Positions 9,042 through 19,221 are shown, numbered from the stretch's first letter. The stretch: DNA of 64,000 nucleotides from an uncultured Prevotellaceae bacterium (GCA_900318255.1 ONJX01000003.1:55317-119316); one strand, 5' to 3'. Program-made: numbers and translations. The notes: generated by a model not told the origin, from the sequence alone.

Positions 9042-10497
9042 CAACGAGAGCAACAAGCTGCTCGCCTCGGTCGATTGGTTCACCGTGCTGCTATATATTA
9101 TTCTTGTAGTGGCAGGCGCCATAAGCATCTATGCCGCCACCACCAACAGCCTCTCGCAGGTGAGCATCTTCGACTTCAACACCTATTCGGGCAAGCAGTT
9201 CTTGTGGATAGGCCTCTCTTTTGTGATAGGCTTTGCGCTGCTGCTCATCGACCGCCGCATGTATGAGGGCTATGCTTATCTCATATATCTGATAATGATA
9301 GTCATCCTCATCGCCACGGCATTCCTGGCGCCCAACATCAAGGGCTCTCACTCGTGGCTGAAGTTTGGCGCGGTGAGCATCCAGCCCGCCGAGTTTGCCA
9401 AGACCGCCACAGCACTGGCGCTGGCAAAGCTCTTCAGCACCTACGGCTTCAAGCTAGGCAACTTGCGCACCTACATCGTGCCACTAGCCATCATCTTCAT
9501 CCCCGTGCTGTGCATCCTGCTCGAGCGAGAGACAGGCTCGGCCCTGGTCTATTTCTCACTGATTTTCGTGCTCTACCGTGAAGGAATGAGCGGCTTTGTG
9601 CTCTATGCCATCCTGGCGGCGGTGTCGTTCTTCGTTATCACTCTCAAGTTTGCCGGCGAGATGGTGATGGGCATACCTATGGGCTATTTCATTGTTCTTA
9701 CCATAGTAATGATCACGGTAGTGCTCATGCTCTTCTTCTACTGCCGCGCAATGATACCCGGCCGCAACGTTATGATAGGATATATCGCAAGTGCGTTGGT
9801 GGCCTGGGGACTCTCGGCTATAGGTGTCAATATCAACGGATATGTATTCTTCTTCACCGTCATCCCGCTGTCAATCATCTACTTGCTCATAGCGATGTTC
9901 CGTGAGAACATCAACAGGATGCTGATAACTATAGGCTTTGCGGTAGCGTCGATAATCTTCATGTTCTCGGTCAACGCCGTGTTTAACAACGTGCTGGCAT
10001 CGCACCAGCAAAACCGCATCAAGGTGGCACTTGGCATCATGGAAGACGTCAAGGACAAAGGCTACAACGTGAACCAGTCGAAGATTGCCATAGGCTCGGG
10101 GGGCTTTGCTGGCAAAGGCTTCCTGCAAGGCACCCAAACCAAGCTTAACTACGTGCCCGAACAGCACACCGACTTCATCTTCTGCACCATAGGCGAGGAA
10201 GAGGGTTTCATAGGCGCCTCGGCAGTGCTGCTGCTGATGCTTGCGCTAATCTTGCGCGTCATAGCCATCGCCGAGCGGCAACACACCGCCTTTGGGCGAG
10301 TCTATGCCTACTGCGTGGCGGCAATCCTCATCTTCCACGTCACCATCAACATAGGCATGGTAATAGGGCTTGTGCCAGTGATAGGCATCCCCCTACCCTT
10401 CTTCAGCTACGGCGGTTCCTCGCTATGGGGGTTCACCATCATGCTCTTCATCTTGCTGCGCATCGACGCCGCCCGAGCCGAGTACGGCACTTGGTAA
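9022..10497 (+). CDS. rodA: RodA peptidoglycan glycosyltransferase (SEDS family)
   Basis: This SEDS-family polymerase makes glycan strands with PBP2. It has 491 residues and ten or more membrane helices. SEDS signatures are seen: GSHSWLKFGAVSIQPAEFAK (in the conserved first loop), LLERETGSALVYFS, QSKIAIGSGGFAGKGFLQGT, and the C-terminal PEQHTDFIFCTIGEEEGFIG and GIPLPFFSYGGSS. It is longer than E. coli RodA by roughly 120 residues, owing to extra membrane segments in the middle, a common feature in Bacteroidetes. The ATG lies inside the end of mrdA, so the two are probably translationally coupled. It is the last gene of the mre operon. Confidence 0.96.
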   Translation: MDTSRDNNESNKLLASVDWFTVLLYIILVVAGAISIYAATTNSLSQVSIFDFNTYSGKQFLWIGLSFVIGFALLLIDRRMYEGYAYLIYLIMIVILIATAFLAPNIKGSHSWLKFGAVSIQPAEFAKTATALALAKLFSTYGFKLGNLRTYIVPLAIIFIPVLCILLERETGSALVYFSLIFVLYREGMSGFVLYAILAAVSFFVITLKFAGEMVMGIPMGYFIVLTIVMITVVLMLFFYCRAMIPGRNVMIGYIASALVAWGLSAIGVNINGYVFFFTVIPLSIIYLLIAMFRENINRMLITIGFAVASIIFMFSVNAVFNNVLASHQQNRIKVALGIMEDVKDKGYNVNQSKIAIGSGGFAGKGFLQGTQTKLNYVPEQHTDFIFCTIGEEEGFIGASAVLLLMLALILRVIAIAERQHTAFGRVYAYCVAAILIFHVTINIGMVIGLVPVIGIPLPFFSYGGSSLWGFTIMLFILLRIDAARAEYGTW

Positions 10498-10577
10498 TGC
10501 CAGGTGAATAATGCGTAATTGCTTTCTTGTGCAATTTGTGCCAAAATTCCTATTAATTCTTTGCTCTGTTAACTTTT

Positions 10578-10604
10578 TTGGTTGGGGGAAAATTGTTACC
10601 TTTG
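10578..10604 (+). promoter_or_regulatory. Probable promoter of the glycosyltransferase gene
   Basis: TTG (10578-10580) and TACCTTTG (10597-10604) are 16 bp apart, slightly shorter than the usual 19-20. The T-run before it allows other registers. It lies 36 bp upstream of the ATG at 10641. Confidence 0.5.
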
Positions 10605-10640
10605 CGGTGAAAGTAAAAATCAATTTATCAACTAATAGCT

Positions 10641-11639
10641 ATGCCCTATTTCTCGATAATAATTCCTGTGTATAACCGCCCAGCCGAGGTGGAGGACCTG
10701 CTGCGAAGCCTCGCACAGCAGTCGTGCCGCGACTTTGAGGTGTATCTCGTGGAGGACGGCTCCACGGTGCGTTGCGACGAGGTGGCAAAGCGCTACGAGG
10801 ACCGCCTCGACCTGCATTACCACTACAAGGAGAACGAGGGGCGCAGCATAGCCCGCAACTACGGCTTGGAGCGCGCCAGCGGTGAGTTTTTTATCTTCTT
10901 CGACAGCGACTGCGTGATACCCAGCGACTATTTCAAGACCCTTAAAGCCGAGCTTGAGCGCGAGCCGGTAGATTGTTTTGGTGGCCCCGACGCGGCAAGC
11001 GACGACTTCACCGACGTGCAGAAGGCCATCAACTTCTCGATGACATCGTTCTTGACCACGGGCGGCATACGCGGCGGCAAGGTGCAGCTCGAGAAGTTCG
11101 TGCCACGCTCGTTCAACATGGGCTATAGCCGCAAGGTGTGGGAGACGGTGGGAGGCTTCCGCGAGATGTTCAGCGAGGACATCGACATGAGCACCCGGGT
11201 GCGACAGGCAGGCTTCTCCACGCGCCTCATCCGCGAGGCCTACGTCTATCACAAGCGCCGTGTCGATTTAGCGAAATTTGCTCGCCAGACCTACGTCTTC
11301 GGCATGTCGCGCATCACCCTAAAGCTCCTCTACCCTGGCTCGCTCAAACTGGTGCATTGCCTGCCGGCAGTGTTTGTGCTGGGATGCGTGGCGTTGATAC
11401 TCCTCGCCATCTTCTGGCGCTGGTGGGCCATACTGCCGCTAGCGCTCTATGTAGTGATGCTGTGGGTGAGCGCACTGCTCAAGACCAAGAGCCTGAAAAT
11501 CGCCTCCATTGCCGTAATGTCGAGCTTCGTGCAACTGGGTGCCTACGGCACGGGGTTCATCAAAGCCTTCGTGTGGAAGATCCTCTTGGGCCACGGCCGC
11601 GACATCAACGAGGAGATTGCCATGCGCAAGGGAAAATGA
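10641..11639 (+). CDS. Family 2 glycosyltransferase, membrane-anchored
   Basis: This is a GT-A fold enzyme of 332 residues that transfers a sugar from a nucleotide donor. The N-terminus has the family start SIIIPVYNRPAEVEDLLRSL. The metal-binding DxD is seen in IFFDSDC, and an acceptor/base region reads FREMFSEDIDMSTRVRQAGF (the ED motif). Two membrane helices near residues 238-280 anchor it to the inner membrane. The donor and the product (polysaccharide, lipid or glycoprotein) cannot be told from the sequence, and no other glycan genes flank it. It stands alone between rodA and radC with its own promoter. Confidence 0.88.
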   Translation: MPYFSIIIPVYNRPAEVEDLLRSLAQQSCRDFEVYLVEDGSTVRCDEVAKRYEDRLDLHYHYKENEGRSIARNYGLERASGEFFIFFDSDCVIPSDYFKTLKAELEREPVDCFGGPDAASDDFTDVQKAINFSMTSFLTTGGIRGGKVQLEKFVPRSFNMGYSRKVWETVGGFREMFSEDIDMSTRVRQAGFSTRLIREAYVYHKRRVDLAKFARQTYVFGMSRITLKLLYPGSLKLVHCLPAVFVLGCVALILLAIFWRWWAILPLALYVVMLWVSALLKTKSLKIASIAVMSSFVQLGAYGTGFIKAFVWKILLGHGRDINEEIAMRKGK

Positions 11640-11640
11640 A

Positions 11641-11722
11641 ATTAAGTGTTAAGGGTTAAGGGTTAAGTTTAAGGTTCTAGATAGTCTAGAATCTCTAGAT
11701 AATCTAGGAAATCCAGAAAATA
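11641..11722 (+). repeat. GTTAAGGGTTAAG and TCTAGATAATCTAG short repeats
   Basis: The gap to radC contains AGTGTTAAGGGTTAAGGGTTAAG and then several TCTAGA-centred palindromes (11680-11715). Similar strings lie at 12440-12470 and 53047-53111, always in gaps. They look like lineage-specific intergenic repeats. Confidence 0.7.
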
Positions 11723-11727
11723 AACCA

Positions 11728-12435
11728 ATGGAACAAAACGATATAAAATCACGGGCGTTGAAGCTCAACACGGCACTCGATGACCGCCCTCGCGAGAAGG
11801 CCATGAGATATGGGTTCTCAACCTTGTCGCCTGCCGAGCTCTTTGCAATCATCCTGGGCAGCGGCAGCCGTGGCGAGAGCGTGGTGGAGCTGTGCCAGCG
11901 CATCCTGGGTGACCATGACAACAAAATCTACAAGATAGCCCGCCGCAAATACAGCGACCTCGCGCGCATGTATCGCGGTGTGGGCGAAGTGAAAGCGGTG
12001 GAAATCCTTGCCGCTATAGAGATAGCGCGGCGCTTCCAGGGCGAGGAGTTCGACAACGACTACCAGATCACCGACGCCAACGCCGCCTACCGCTACCTGA
12101 GCACCTTCATGCTCGACAAGGAGCACGAGGAGATGTGGGTGCTGCTGCTCGACCGCGCCAAGCACGTGAAAGGCCGCGAGCTGGTGAGCATAGGAGGCAC
12201 AGCAGCCACCGTGGGCGACGAGAAAATCATCCTCAAGCACGCCATCACCCACCTGGCCAGCAGCATCATTATTGCCCACAACCACCCGAGCAACAACCCT
12301 CGCCCCAGCCTCCAGGACGACACGCTCACACAGCGCGTCAAGCGCGCCTGCGACGCCGTGGGCATTCCCCTCGACGACCACATCATCATGTGCCGAGGCA
12401 ACTACTATAGCTACCAGGTGGAGGGCAAAATATGA
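11728..12435 (+). CDS. radC: RadC family JAB-domain protein
   Basis: The protein has 235 residues with the RadC layout: an N-terminal helix-hairpin-helix-like region (LSPAELFAIILGSGSRGESV, then a GVGEVKA hairpin) and a C-terminal JAB/MPN metal domain. The metal ligands are in HNHPSN (H184, H186) and the aspartate follows at D197. The family was once linked to DNA repair. Its true role is uncertain, and a metallo-hydrolase activity is inferred from the motif. The start is the ATG that follows the repeat block, 88 bp after the glycosyltransferase. Confidence 0.93.
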   Translation: MEQNDIKSRALKLNTALDDRPREKAMRYGFSTLSPAELFAIILGSGSRGESVVELCQRILGDHDNKIYKIARRKYSDLARMYRGVGEVKAVEILAAIEIARRFQGEEFDNDYQITDANAAYRYLSTFMLDKEHEEMWVLLLDRAKHVKGRELVSIGGTAATVGDEKIILKHAITHLASSIIIAHNHPSNNPRPSLQDDTLTQRVKRACDAVGIPLDDHIIMCRGNYYSYQVEGKI

Positions 12436-12465
12436 GAATAAGTGTTAAGGGTTAAGAGTTAAGGG

Positions 12466-13566
12466 TTAAGTGGTGGGCCAGTCTTGAAAATCAAATTCTA
12501 GTTCTATCCATTCTTTGCCAGGGGTGGAGGGTGATTGCTGTGTGCCGTGTTTTGTAACAGAGAGACCCAACAGGCGTATGGGGTGCTGCCTGTAATCGAC
12601 CTGCTCCATCAGCTGGCTGGCGAGCGGAGCAATGTCGTCATGGTGGCGCAGCACCTTGTCTTGAGTGACCGAGCGCGTTATCTGCTTGAAGTCGTGGAAT
12701 TTCACTTTAAGCGTGAGGGTGCGGCCCTCAAAGTCATATTTGTTGAGCCGGCGCACTAGTTCGTCGATAGTAGCATGTAGCATTTCGTGGACTGCCTCGG
12801 CGGTGTTGATGTCGTGCTCAAAGGTGCGCTCACAGCCCATTGATTTGCGTTCCCACTCCACAACGACTGGACGGTTGTCGATGCCACGCGAGAAGTTGTA
12901 GAACACCGGTCCCATCTTGCCGAATACATCAGTCAGGTGCTTGAGCGACACTTGCCGCAGGTCGGCGCCGGTGTAAATGCCCATCTTGTGCATCGTCTCG
13001 GCAGTCTTGGGACCCACGAGCCAGAATTTCTCAATGCGCAACTTGTCGATAAAATCTTGTGCGCGAGAGGGGTGGATGGTACACAACCCATCGGGCTTGC
13101 GCTGGTCGCTCGCAATCTTGGCCAGGAACTTGTTGTAGCTCACACCAGCCGACGCCGTGAGGTGCAGTCGCTCCTTAATCTTAGCCTTTATCTCACGGGC
13201 TATATCCACAGCTAGGGCTATGCCTGGCTTGTTCTCGGTAACATCGAGGAAAGCCTCGTCGAGCGAGATAGGCTCCACCAGGTCGGTATATTCATGAAAG
13301 ATGGCGTGCATCTGTCGCGACACCTCTTTATAAACATGGTAGCGCCCCGGCACCACGATGAGCTGCGGGCACAGACGCTTGGCCACACGCATCGACATGG
13401 CCGAGTGTACGCCCCATGGCCGTGCCTCGTAGCTGGCTGTGGCCACCACACCGCGCTCGCTGTCGCCTCCCACGGCAATGGGCTTGCCGCGCAACTCGGG
13501 GTTGTCGCGCTGCTCCACCGAGGCGAAGAAGGCGTCCATGTCGATATGTATTATCTTGCGTTCCAT
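12466..13566 (-). CDS. dinB: DNA polymerase IV (Y-family, translesion)
   Basis: This error-prone polymerase, 366 residues long, bypasses DNA lesions. The catalytic acidic residues are visible in IHIDMDAFFASVEQ (D9 region) and SLDEAFLDVT. YEARPWGVHSAMSM corresponds to the fingers motif. HhH-like KMGIYTGADLRQV and the little-finger region follow. A sliding-clamp-binding motif at the extreme C-terminus is not obvious (the end reads ELEFDFQDWPTT). It converges on radC with a 30 bp gap of GTTAAGGG repeats. It lies downstream of the alpha-2-macroglobulin gene on the same strand, with a terminator between them. Confidence 0.95.
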   Translation of the reverse strand: MERKIIHIDMDAFFASVEQRDNPELRGKPIAVGGDSERGVVATASYEARPWGVHSAMSMRVAKRLCPQLIVVPGRYHVYKEVSRQMHAIFHEYTDLVEPISLDEAFLDVTENKPGIALAVDIAREIKAKIKERLHLTASAGVSYNKFLAKIASDQRKPDGLCTIHPSRAQDFIDKLRIEKFWLVGPKTAETMHKMGIYTGADLRQVSLKHLTDVFGKMGPVFYNFSRGIDNRPVVVEWERKSMGCERTFEHDINTAEAVHEMLHATIDELVRRLNKYDFEGRTLTLKVKFHDFKQITRSVTQDKVLRHHDDIAPLASQLMEQVDYRQHPIRLLGLSVTKHGTQQSPSTPGKEWIELEFDFQDWPTT

Positions 13567-13598
13567 AAAGGCAGTGCAAAGATAACTCTTTTCTCCTG

Positions 13599-13631
13599 AA
13601 AAAAAGGTGAGGACTCATCAGAATCCTCACC
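13599..13631 (-). terminator. Rho-independent terminator of the A2M-like gene
   Basis: Read on the minus strand, GGTGAGGA and TCCTCACC (13606-13613 and 13624-13631) form an 8 bp stem. A run of seven T follows (13599-13605). It lies 28 bp after the stop codon of the A2M-like gene. Confidence 0.85.
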
Positions 13632-13659
13632 TAGAAAATCATTTATGCCAAAAGGGCTG

Positions 13660-16600
13660 TTATGGCTCTACTGTAGCCACCGAGCCAGCGCTGTGGGCGG
13701 TGATTTGCGGGGCATACTGGCATTGTGCCGTGGCGATGCCCACATTGTAGCGGCCTGGAGCGGTGACAAAGACGTCGTAGCTAATAACGTGCGTGCCCTT
13801 GTCGAGGCTCGAGAAGAAGATGTTAGTCTCGCTGTCCTTAATCTCGAGGTAGTAGTAAGAGCGGTCGGCATAGCGGTAGCCCGAGAGCTTATCCACCGGC
13901 TCGAAGCAAGAGCCACGCTCGTCTTTAACGGTAACGAAGTCAAGGTCCTTGGCGTTCTTGATGACGGTGCGCACCTGTATCTTGTCGCCCACCTTGAAGT
14001 TCTCGACGCGGCGCAGCGTGCCGTCGGTGTTGTAAGCATAAAACTCCTTGTGGATGGAGAGGTCATAGATGCTCACCTCCTTGACATCACTCATCTGGGC
14101 CTTGAACTGGCTATAGATGGCACCCCACGCGGGACTCGAGCCCTGGCGCTCGATGTGGAGCGTGGCAAGCGAGGTAGCGGGAATCTCCTTGCGGCAGTAG
14201 CCCAGGTAGGCGTCAACCTTGTCAAAGGCGAGTGGCTTGCCATCGATGGTGATAGTTGGAGCGCCATTACGCTCAAGCCACTTGCTGCCAGTTGCGAGCA
14301 GGCTATAGACGGCATCGGCGGCGAGGCTGCTTGAGCCCCAGTCGTTGGTCTGCTTCATCAGCAGCATCCACTTGCGCACCTGGTCAATCTCCTGCTGACG
14401 TGGATCAACCTCGTTCATCGCCTGGAGAATGGTAGAGGTCACAGCCACCTTGTCGAGGTAGCGCCACCCTGCCTGCACGTTGTCCCAGTACATTCCCATC
14501 TCGGGCTTGGTGAGCGCAAACTGGCGTATCGACTCCACAATGTCCTTGGCCACCTTCTGGTAATTGTTGCGGCCTAGCGTGATGGCATAGAATGCCTTGT
14601 TGCCCAGACTAGTGCCCTTCCAGTCCTTAGTCATCGCCTTGAGGCAGTTCTTGAGCATCTTAGCGTTGTCACCGGTAATGGGCATCTCGGGATAGAGGGT
14701 GCGCACATACACATAGTCGCTGAAACCACTGTGGTTGTTCTTGTTGTACTTGAGATGCTCCTTGTAAACACGCAGGTACTCCTTGTCGAAATAGACTATA
14801 GCACGTTTCACCATAGCATTGATGGCATCGTCGTCCTTGAGATAGCCCAGATGACGCAGCTCGCCAATGAGCTCGAGGACGGTAGATGTGGTGTAAAGCG
14901 ACGACTCGCAGCCAGGATATAGGTACCAAGTGAAGCCTCCGTCACTCATCTGCAGGCGTTGCAGACCCTCGACTATGCGCTTGTGCTCGGCGGCCATGAG
15001 CTGCTCGTCAAATAGCTCATTCAGTCGTGACATGCGCAGCGTCTGCCGGTCGGCCTCGTTCACCCAGGGCGAAGCGAGCAGGGTGCCAATCTTGAGGTCG
15101 CTGTTGCGGGCGAGCATCGACACAAGGGTAGAGTCTTGCTCGTGGGCCTTCCAGTAGTCAACAGCCTCCTTGATGTTAGGCTGCGACTTGGCGATGCCCT
15201 GTGCCAGTGTGATGGCAAAGAGGCTGTGAGCCAGCGAGGTGGCAACCTTGTAGTTGTCGCTGAAGATAGTGGGCAGCGCTTGCACGCAGTACCACACGGG
15301 GTTGTCGCAGTACTCGAGTGTGACACGAGCGTCGCGGGCAAACTGCGGCAGCTGAGTGGTGAACTGAGGTGTGGCGGCATCAATGTAGAAGGGCTGCGTC
15401 TCAATCACTGGCGAGATGGCCTGGAGCACAGGAATCATCACCTGCTCACCGTCGCCAAAGTTGCCTGTGGCAGCCTTCACGCGGAAGCCCACGAAGGGGA
15501 TGGTGTCGGGCACCTCCCAGTCAACCTTGAGGGTGCTGGTGCCATTGGGAGCAATGTTCTCGTTGAAGTTCTTGCGCACTATCACCTCATTGGTGCGAGG
15601 GTTGAACAGCTCAATGATGGCGTCGCACGCCAGAGCGTTGTCGGTTGAGTTCTGCAAGCTTGCCGCCAGCTGGGCCTTGTCGCCCTGACGCAAGAAGCGT
15701 GGCAGGCTCGACTTGACCATCACGGGTTTGTTGGTGAGCACCTCGCGCTTGAGCACGTCGGTGTTGAGGGCATTGTTATAGGCAATGGCCTGCATTATCC
15801 AGGTGGTGTTGAAGTTGGGCACCTCAAACTCTAGCGACACATTGCCCTGCGCATCACTCACGAGCATAGGTTGCCACAGAGCCACCTTCACGTCGCTCTC
15901 GCGCAGCTGCACCTTCTCGAGAGCTGCCTCATCCACTGCGGGCGACGCACCGCTGGTCTCCTCCATGAGCGCCACCTCCGCGTCGGCCTCGTCGGCCATG
16001 CCGGCATCGGCAACCATCTCATCGGCTACAATATTGAGCTCTGTGACACGCTGCGCATTCCTCGTCTTTGCCATAGGCATTGCCGCAGCATCATAGAGCA
16101 CCATACCCCTGCCGGCGCCAAGCAGGTAATCCATCCTTACGTTCTCAAAGAAGTTTTCATCGTAGGTGTTGAACTCGGCAATCGAGGCACTATTAGTCCT
16201 TAGACTGTGGTGGCTCCACGACGGCCTGTTGCTCACGCTCCCCGAGAGGCTATTCTCATAGAAAGTGAAAACACGCTTGCCATATACTGCGGGGAAGAAC
16301 GACCAGGTGTTGTCGCTGATGTCGTTGATGGCCTTATCCATCATCTCGAGCAACATGGCTCCCGCCTGCGGCTTGTCGTTCTCGTCAACGAGGGTGAACG
16401 ACCACTTCTCGTTCTCGCCCGAGAGCAGCTTGTCGCGGAACGTGTTGACCTTCACCTTGAGGGCACGAGCCTTGACGTTGCCGTTCATGCGCACCTGATG
16501 GGTGAAAACCTCGTTGTGCGCCACGCTGTAGAACTTGATGCTCAGGTAGCCACCAGGGTTGCTAGGCAGAGCTATGGCAAAGTCGTTGATACCCTGCTTC

Positions 16601-19221
16601 ATCGTGAGCCATCCCTGCTTCTCCACTTTCTCGGCCGATGAGGCGATGTAGTAGATGTAGGCCTCGGGGGTTGCTGTGCCAATGGTGATGTGAGCCACGT
16701 TCTTCTCATCTACGCTGCGTCCGTCGCTAGGCAGCCACAGTGGCGAGCCTTTCTCGGGACTCGTCGTCTCGCCCTTGCGGTAGAGCTTGAGGTAGCAAGT
16801 GGTGGTCTCGGTGTCGCCGAGCATGTTGGCCGTGACTTTATATTTTCCCGAAGGCAGCTTGGTGAGATCTACCACGGGCTTCTCGCTGTTGATGTTGCCC
16901 GAGGCCACCACGTTGCCGTTCTCGTCTTCCACCTTGTAGTAGCACTCCACGCCCTTCTCGTTCTCGTCGGTGCTGTTAAAGGTGAGGGGCAGCTTCAGTG
17001 GCTCCACATTGTTGAAGTCCTTGCTGCTGGCGAGCTCTATGCCACGGCGGTCGCCAATGATGAAGCAGTGGCTTCCCTCTTGCGACTCGCCGGCGCCGTT
17101 AGTACACTGGGCGTCGAGCACATAGTTGTAATGGTAATATTTTGCTTCATTTTCCTTGAAAGCCGAGGCGGGGAGCTCCAGCGTGAACTCGCCATTGTCG
17201 CCAGTGGTCATCACGGTGTCGATCACGTTCTCGCCACGTGCCGACTGCCACCGCCACCACCAGCTCCACTCATTGCGGTAGAGCCGCACCTTGACCTCGG
17301 CGCCAGGCACTGGCACACCGCTATAGGTGAGAGCCTTGCCGGTGATTTTCACTGGCTGGTTGCTGGTGAACACCTGGCGGGTGTCGGGGAACGACACGGT
17401 GAAGGTGGGAGCCTTGTACTCGCTCACGTTCACATGATGAGAGGCAAGGTAGTCGTTATATTTCTCGCCCGTTCTGAAGGTGAGTGAGAACTGGCCATTC
17501 ATGCGGTCGGTAGGAATCTTGAACGCGCCCTGAACGCGCCCGTAGGCATCGCTTTCCACATCCAGGGTGTCAACGGCCTTGTGATTGGTGTCATAAAGGA
17601 CTACCCGCACCATCTTGTTCTCAAGAGTGCTCATCTGCTCGCTGGTGATGATGTGGAGGATAGCGGCAAACTTCATTGTCTCGCCAGGGCGATAGATGTT
17701 GAGGTCGGTGAACACCTGAGCCGTGACGTTGCTGTAAGGCTCGCCTTTCTTGAACGGCCTCACGTTAATGCCAGGGATATACTTGTCGGCACCCTGCGTG
17801 GCACTCACGCTGTGGCTGTAGTAGTCTTTGCCCTTTGGCAAGAGGGCGCTGCCGTCCTTGTCGGTGGTTGCCGAGCTGTTGTCTTTGTGATTGCTGTAGC
17901 TGCTCTCAATGTCGAGCTTCACGCCTTGCTGAGGCTTGCCCGAGCGAGTGTCAACGGTCATCACCCGGTCGTCAAAGCCCTCACCACCAGCGCTGAACAT
18001 GGTGATGTTGTGCACCACAACCATATTGTAAGTCCTGATGTCGGCGTCAACCACCTCTTGCCCCTCGTTGTTAGTGAACGCACCCACTATCATATACCTG
18101 CCAAATGGCAGTGGCGGCAGCTGCTCTTTCACATCGTTGCTAAAAGGCACCACCCCAGGGCTGTGCAGCCTGTGGGAGCGCACCAGCTCGAGGTCCTTGA
18201 GCGTGAATTTCTTGCTTGAACTTCGGTCTAAGGCGGCATACACATTGTCGGGCACGCGGTAGATGCGCACCTCCGCATCATTCACATTAGAGAAACTGGC
18301 ACGCACCTCAAAGGGGTCGCTACTGGTGAGATGCTTGTCGTAATGCAGGTTCACACTCTGCCGCTCAACGTCATAAATCTCGTTTTGCACCTCGGGGGTG
18401 TAATAGGAGTTAGGGAAACGGTTCACATAGTCCTTCAAGTCGCTATAGTGATCCCGAGCATAACACTTGAGCAGCAGCATGGCGCTGTGCTCGTTGTCCT
18501 TATACTTCTGGTACTCGGCAAAATCGTCTTTCAAGGCGTCGGTCTTAGTTGCGGCATACATCCATTCGGGAGTGCCCTCCTGGCAGGAGCGCAGCCATCG
18601 CCTATTGAGCTCCTCTTCAAAGTCGTCGTCTTGATACTCAAAGAGCTTTAAGCTGTGGACACACAGTGCCTGAAAGAGCGTGGGAACATACACCGCACCC
18701 ATGGCGTCGCCATCGATGAAGAGCTTGCTGTAGTTGCCCACTGGGCACTGCTTGAGGTACTCCTCGTCGGCAAGGGCGGCATTAACGAGTTCCTTTATCT
18801 TGTTGCTGAACTGCTCGTTGTCCCACTCGGTGTAGTCGCTGGCGGGCGCCTCATCGGTGGCGTTCTCGCGGTCACTCACGCCATAGGCTTCCACATAGTC
18901 TTTAAAGACACAAGCCTCCAGGAAGTTGAGAAGGGCCTTGTAGTCGGCACGGCTCTCCTTTTTCTTCACGTCCTCGATTTGCATGATCACGGTGTCCATC
19001 GACTCCTGCGACACCTTGCCCTTGGCTATCGAGAACCTCACGAGGGCATCGACCATCATTTGGCCGTCGCCGCTGCGTTGCGCCTTTTTCAGCTGCGCGA
19101 GCGCATCCTTGCTCACCTGCTGCGGATAGTCGAAGTCGGGCTCCTGCTGCGCGTGAGCATTAAAAGAAAATAATCCCATAATGGTGAGGATTAGAATGAA
19201 TTTTGACAAAATACTATGCAT
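13660..19221 (-). CDS. Alpha-2-macroglobulin-like surface or periplasmic protein
   Basis: This very large exported protein (1,853 residues) has a signal peptide (cleavage near AHAQQ, residue 25). The N-terminal about 300 residues are helical. Repeated macroglobulin (MG) beta-domains follow, including the MG2-like stretch NIYRPGETMKFAAILHI. Then come the alpha-2-macroglobulin signature WQPMLVSDAQGNVSLEFEVP, a helical toroid region, and a C-terminal receptor-like beta domain. I do not see the thioester motif CxEQ in the toroid: the corresponding place reads YPGCESSLY. It is therefore probably a thioester-free member. Bacterial relatives are thought to trap proteases or work with periplasmic PBPs. 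No pbpC-like partner is next to it. Confidence 0.88.
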   Translation of the reverse strand: MHSILSKFILILTIMGLFSFNAHAQQEPDFDYPQQVSKDALAQLKKAQRSGDGQMMVDALVRFSIAKGKVSQESMDTVIMQIEDVKKKESRADYKALLNFLEACVFKDYVEAYGVSDRENATDEAPASDYTEWDNEQFSNKIKELVNAALADEEYLKQCPVGNYSKLFIDGDAMGAVYVPTLFQALCVHSLKLFEYQDDDFEEELNRRWLRSCQEGTPEWMYAATKTDALKDDFAEYQKYKDNEHSAMLLLKCYARDHYSDLKDYVNRFPNSYYTPEVQNEIYDVERQSVNLHYDKHLTSSDPFEVRASFSNVNDAEVRIYRVPDNVYAALDRSSSKKFTLKDLELVRSHRLHSPGVVPFSNDVKEQLPPLPFGRYMIVGAFTNNEGQEVVDADIRTYNMVVVHNITMFSAGGEGFDDRVMTVDTRSGKPQQGVKLDIESSYSNHKDNSSATTDKDGSALLPKGKDYYSHSVSATQGADKYIPGINVRPFKKGEPYSNVTAQVFTDLNIYRPGETMKFAAILHIITSEQMSTLENKMVRVVLYDTNHKAVDTLDVESDAYGRVQGAFKIPTDRMNGQFSLTFRTGEKYNDYLASHHVNVSEYKAPTFTVSFPDTRQVFTSNQPVKITGKALTYSGVPVPGAEVKVRLYRNEWSWWWRWQSARGENVIDTVMTTGDNGEFTLELPASAFKENEAKYYHYNYVLDAQCTNGAGESQEGSHCFIIGDRRGIELASSKDFNNVEPLKLPLTFNSTDENEKGVECYYKVEDENGNVVASGNINSEKPVVDLTKLPSGKYKVTANMLGDTETTTCYLKLYRKGETTSPEKGSPLWLPSDGRSVDEKNVAHITIGTATPEAYIYYIASSAEKVEKQGWLTMKQGINDFAIALPSNPGGYLSIKFYSVAHNEVFTHQVRMNGNVKARALKVKVNTFRDKLLSGENEKWSFTLVDENDKPQAGAMLLEMMDKAINDISDNTWSFFPAVYGKRVFTFYENSLSGSVSNRPSWSHHSLRTNSASIAEFNTYDENFFENVRMDYLLGAGRGMVLYDAAAMPMAKTRNAQRVTELNIVADEMVADAGMADEADAEVALMEETSGASPAVDEAALEKVQLRESDVKVALWQPMLVSDAQGNVSLEFEVPNFNTTWIMQAIAYNNALNTDVLKREVLTNKPVMVKSSLPRFLRQGDKAQLAASLQNSTDNALACDAIIELFNPRTNEVIVRKNFNENIAPNGTSTLKVDWEVPDTIPFVGFRVKAATGNFGDGEQVMIPVLQAISPVIETQPFYIDAATPQFTTQLPQFARDARVTLEYCDNPVWYCVQALPTIFSDNYKVATSLAHSLFAITLAQGIAKSQPNIKEAVDYWKAHEQDSTLVSMLARNSDLKIGTLLASPWVNEADRQTLRMSRLNELFDEQLMAAEHKRIVEGLQRLQMSDGGFTWYLYPGCESSLYTTSTVLELIGELRHLGYLKDDDAINAMVKRAIVYFDKEYLRVYKEHLKYNKNNHSGFSDYVYVRTLYPEMPITGDNAKMLKNCLKAMTKDWKGTSLGNKAFYAITLGRNNYQKVAKDIVESIRQFALTKPEMGMYWDNVQAGWRYLDKVAVTSTILQAMNEVDPRQQEIDQVRKWMLLMKQTNDWGSSSLAADAVYSLLATGSKWLERNGAPTITIDGKPLAFDKVDAYLGYCRKEIPATSLATLHIERQGSSPAWGAIYSQFKAQMSDVKEVSIYDLSIHKEFYAYNTDGTLRRVENFKVGDKIQVRTVIKNAKDLDFVTVKDERGSCFEPVDKLSGYRYADRSYYYLEIKDSETNIFFSSLDKGTHVISYDVFVTAPGRYNVGIATAQCQYAPQITAHSAGSVATVEP

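Noticed and set aside
14000..19200. Long plus-strand frames opposite the A2M gene
   Set aside because: They are shadows of the minus-strand gene caused by its codon bias; no family resemblance.
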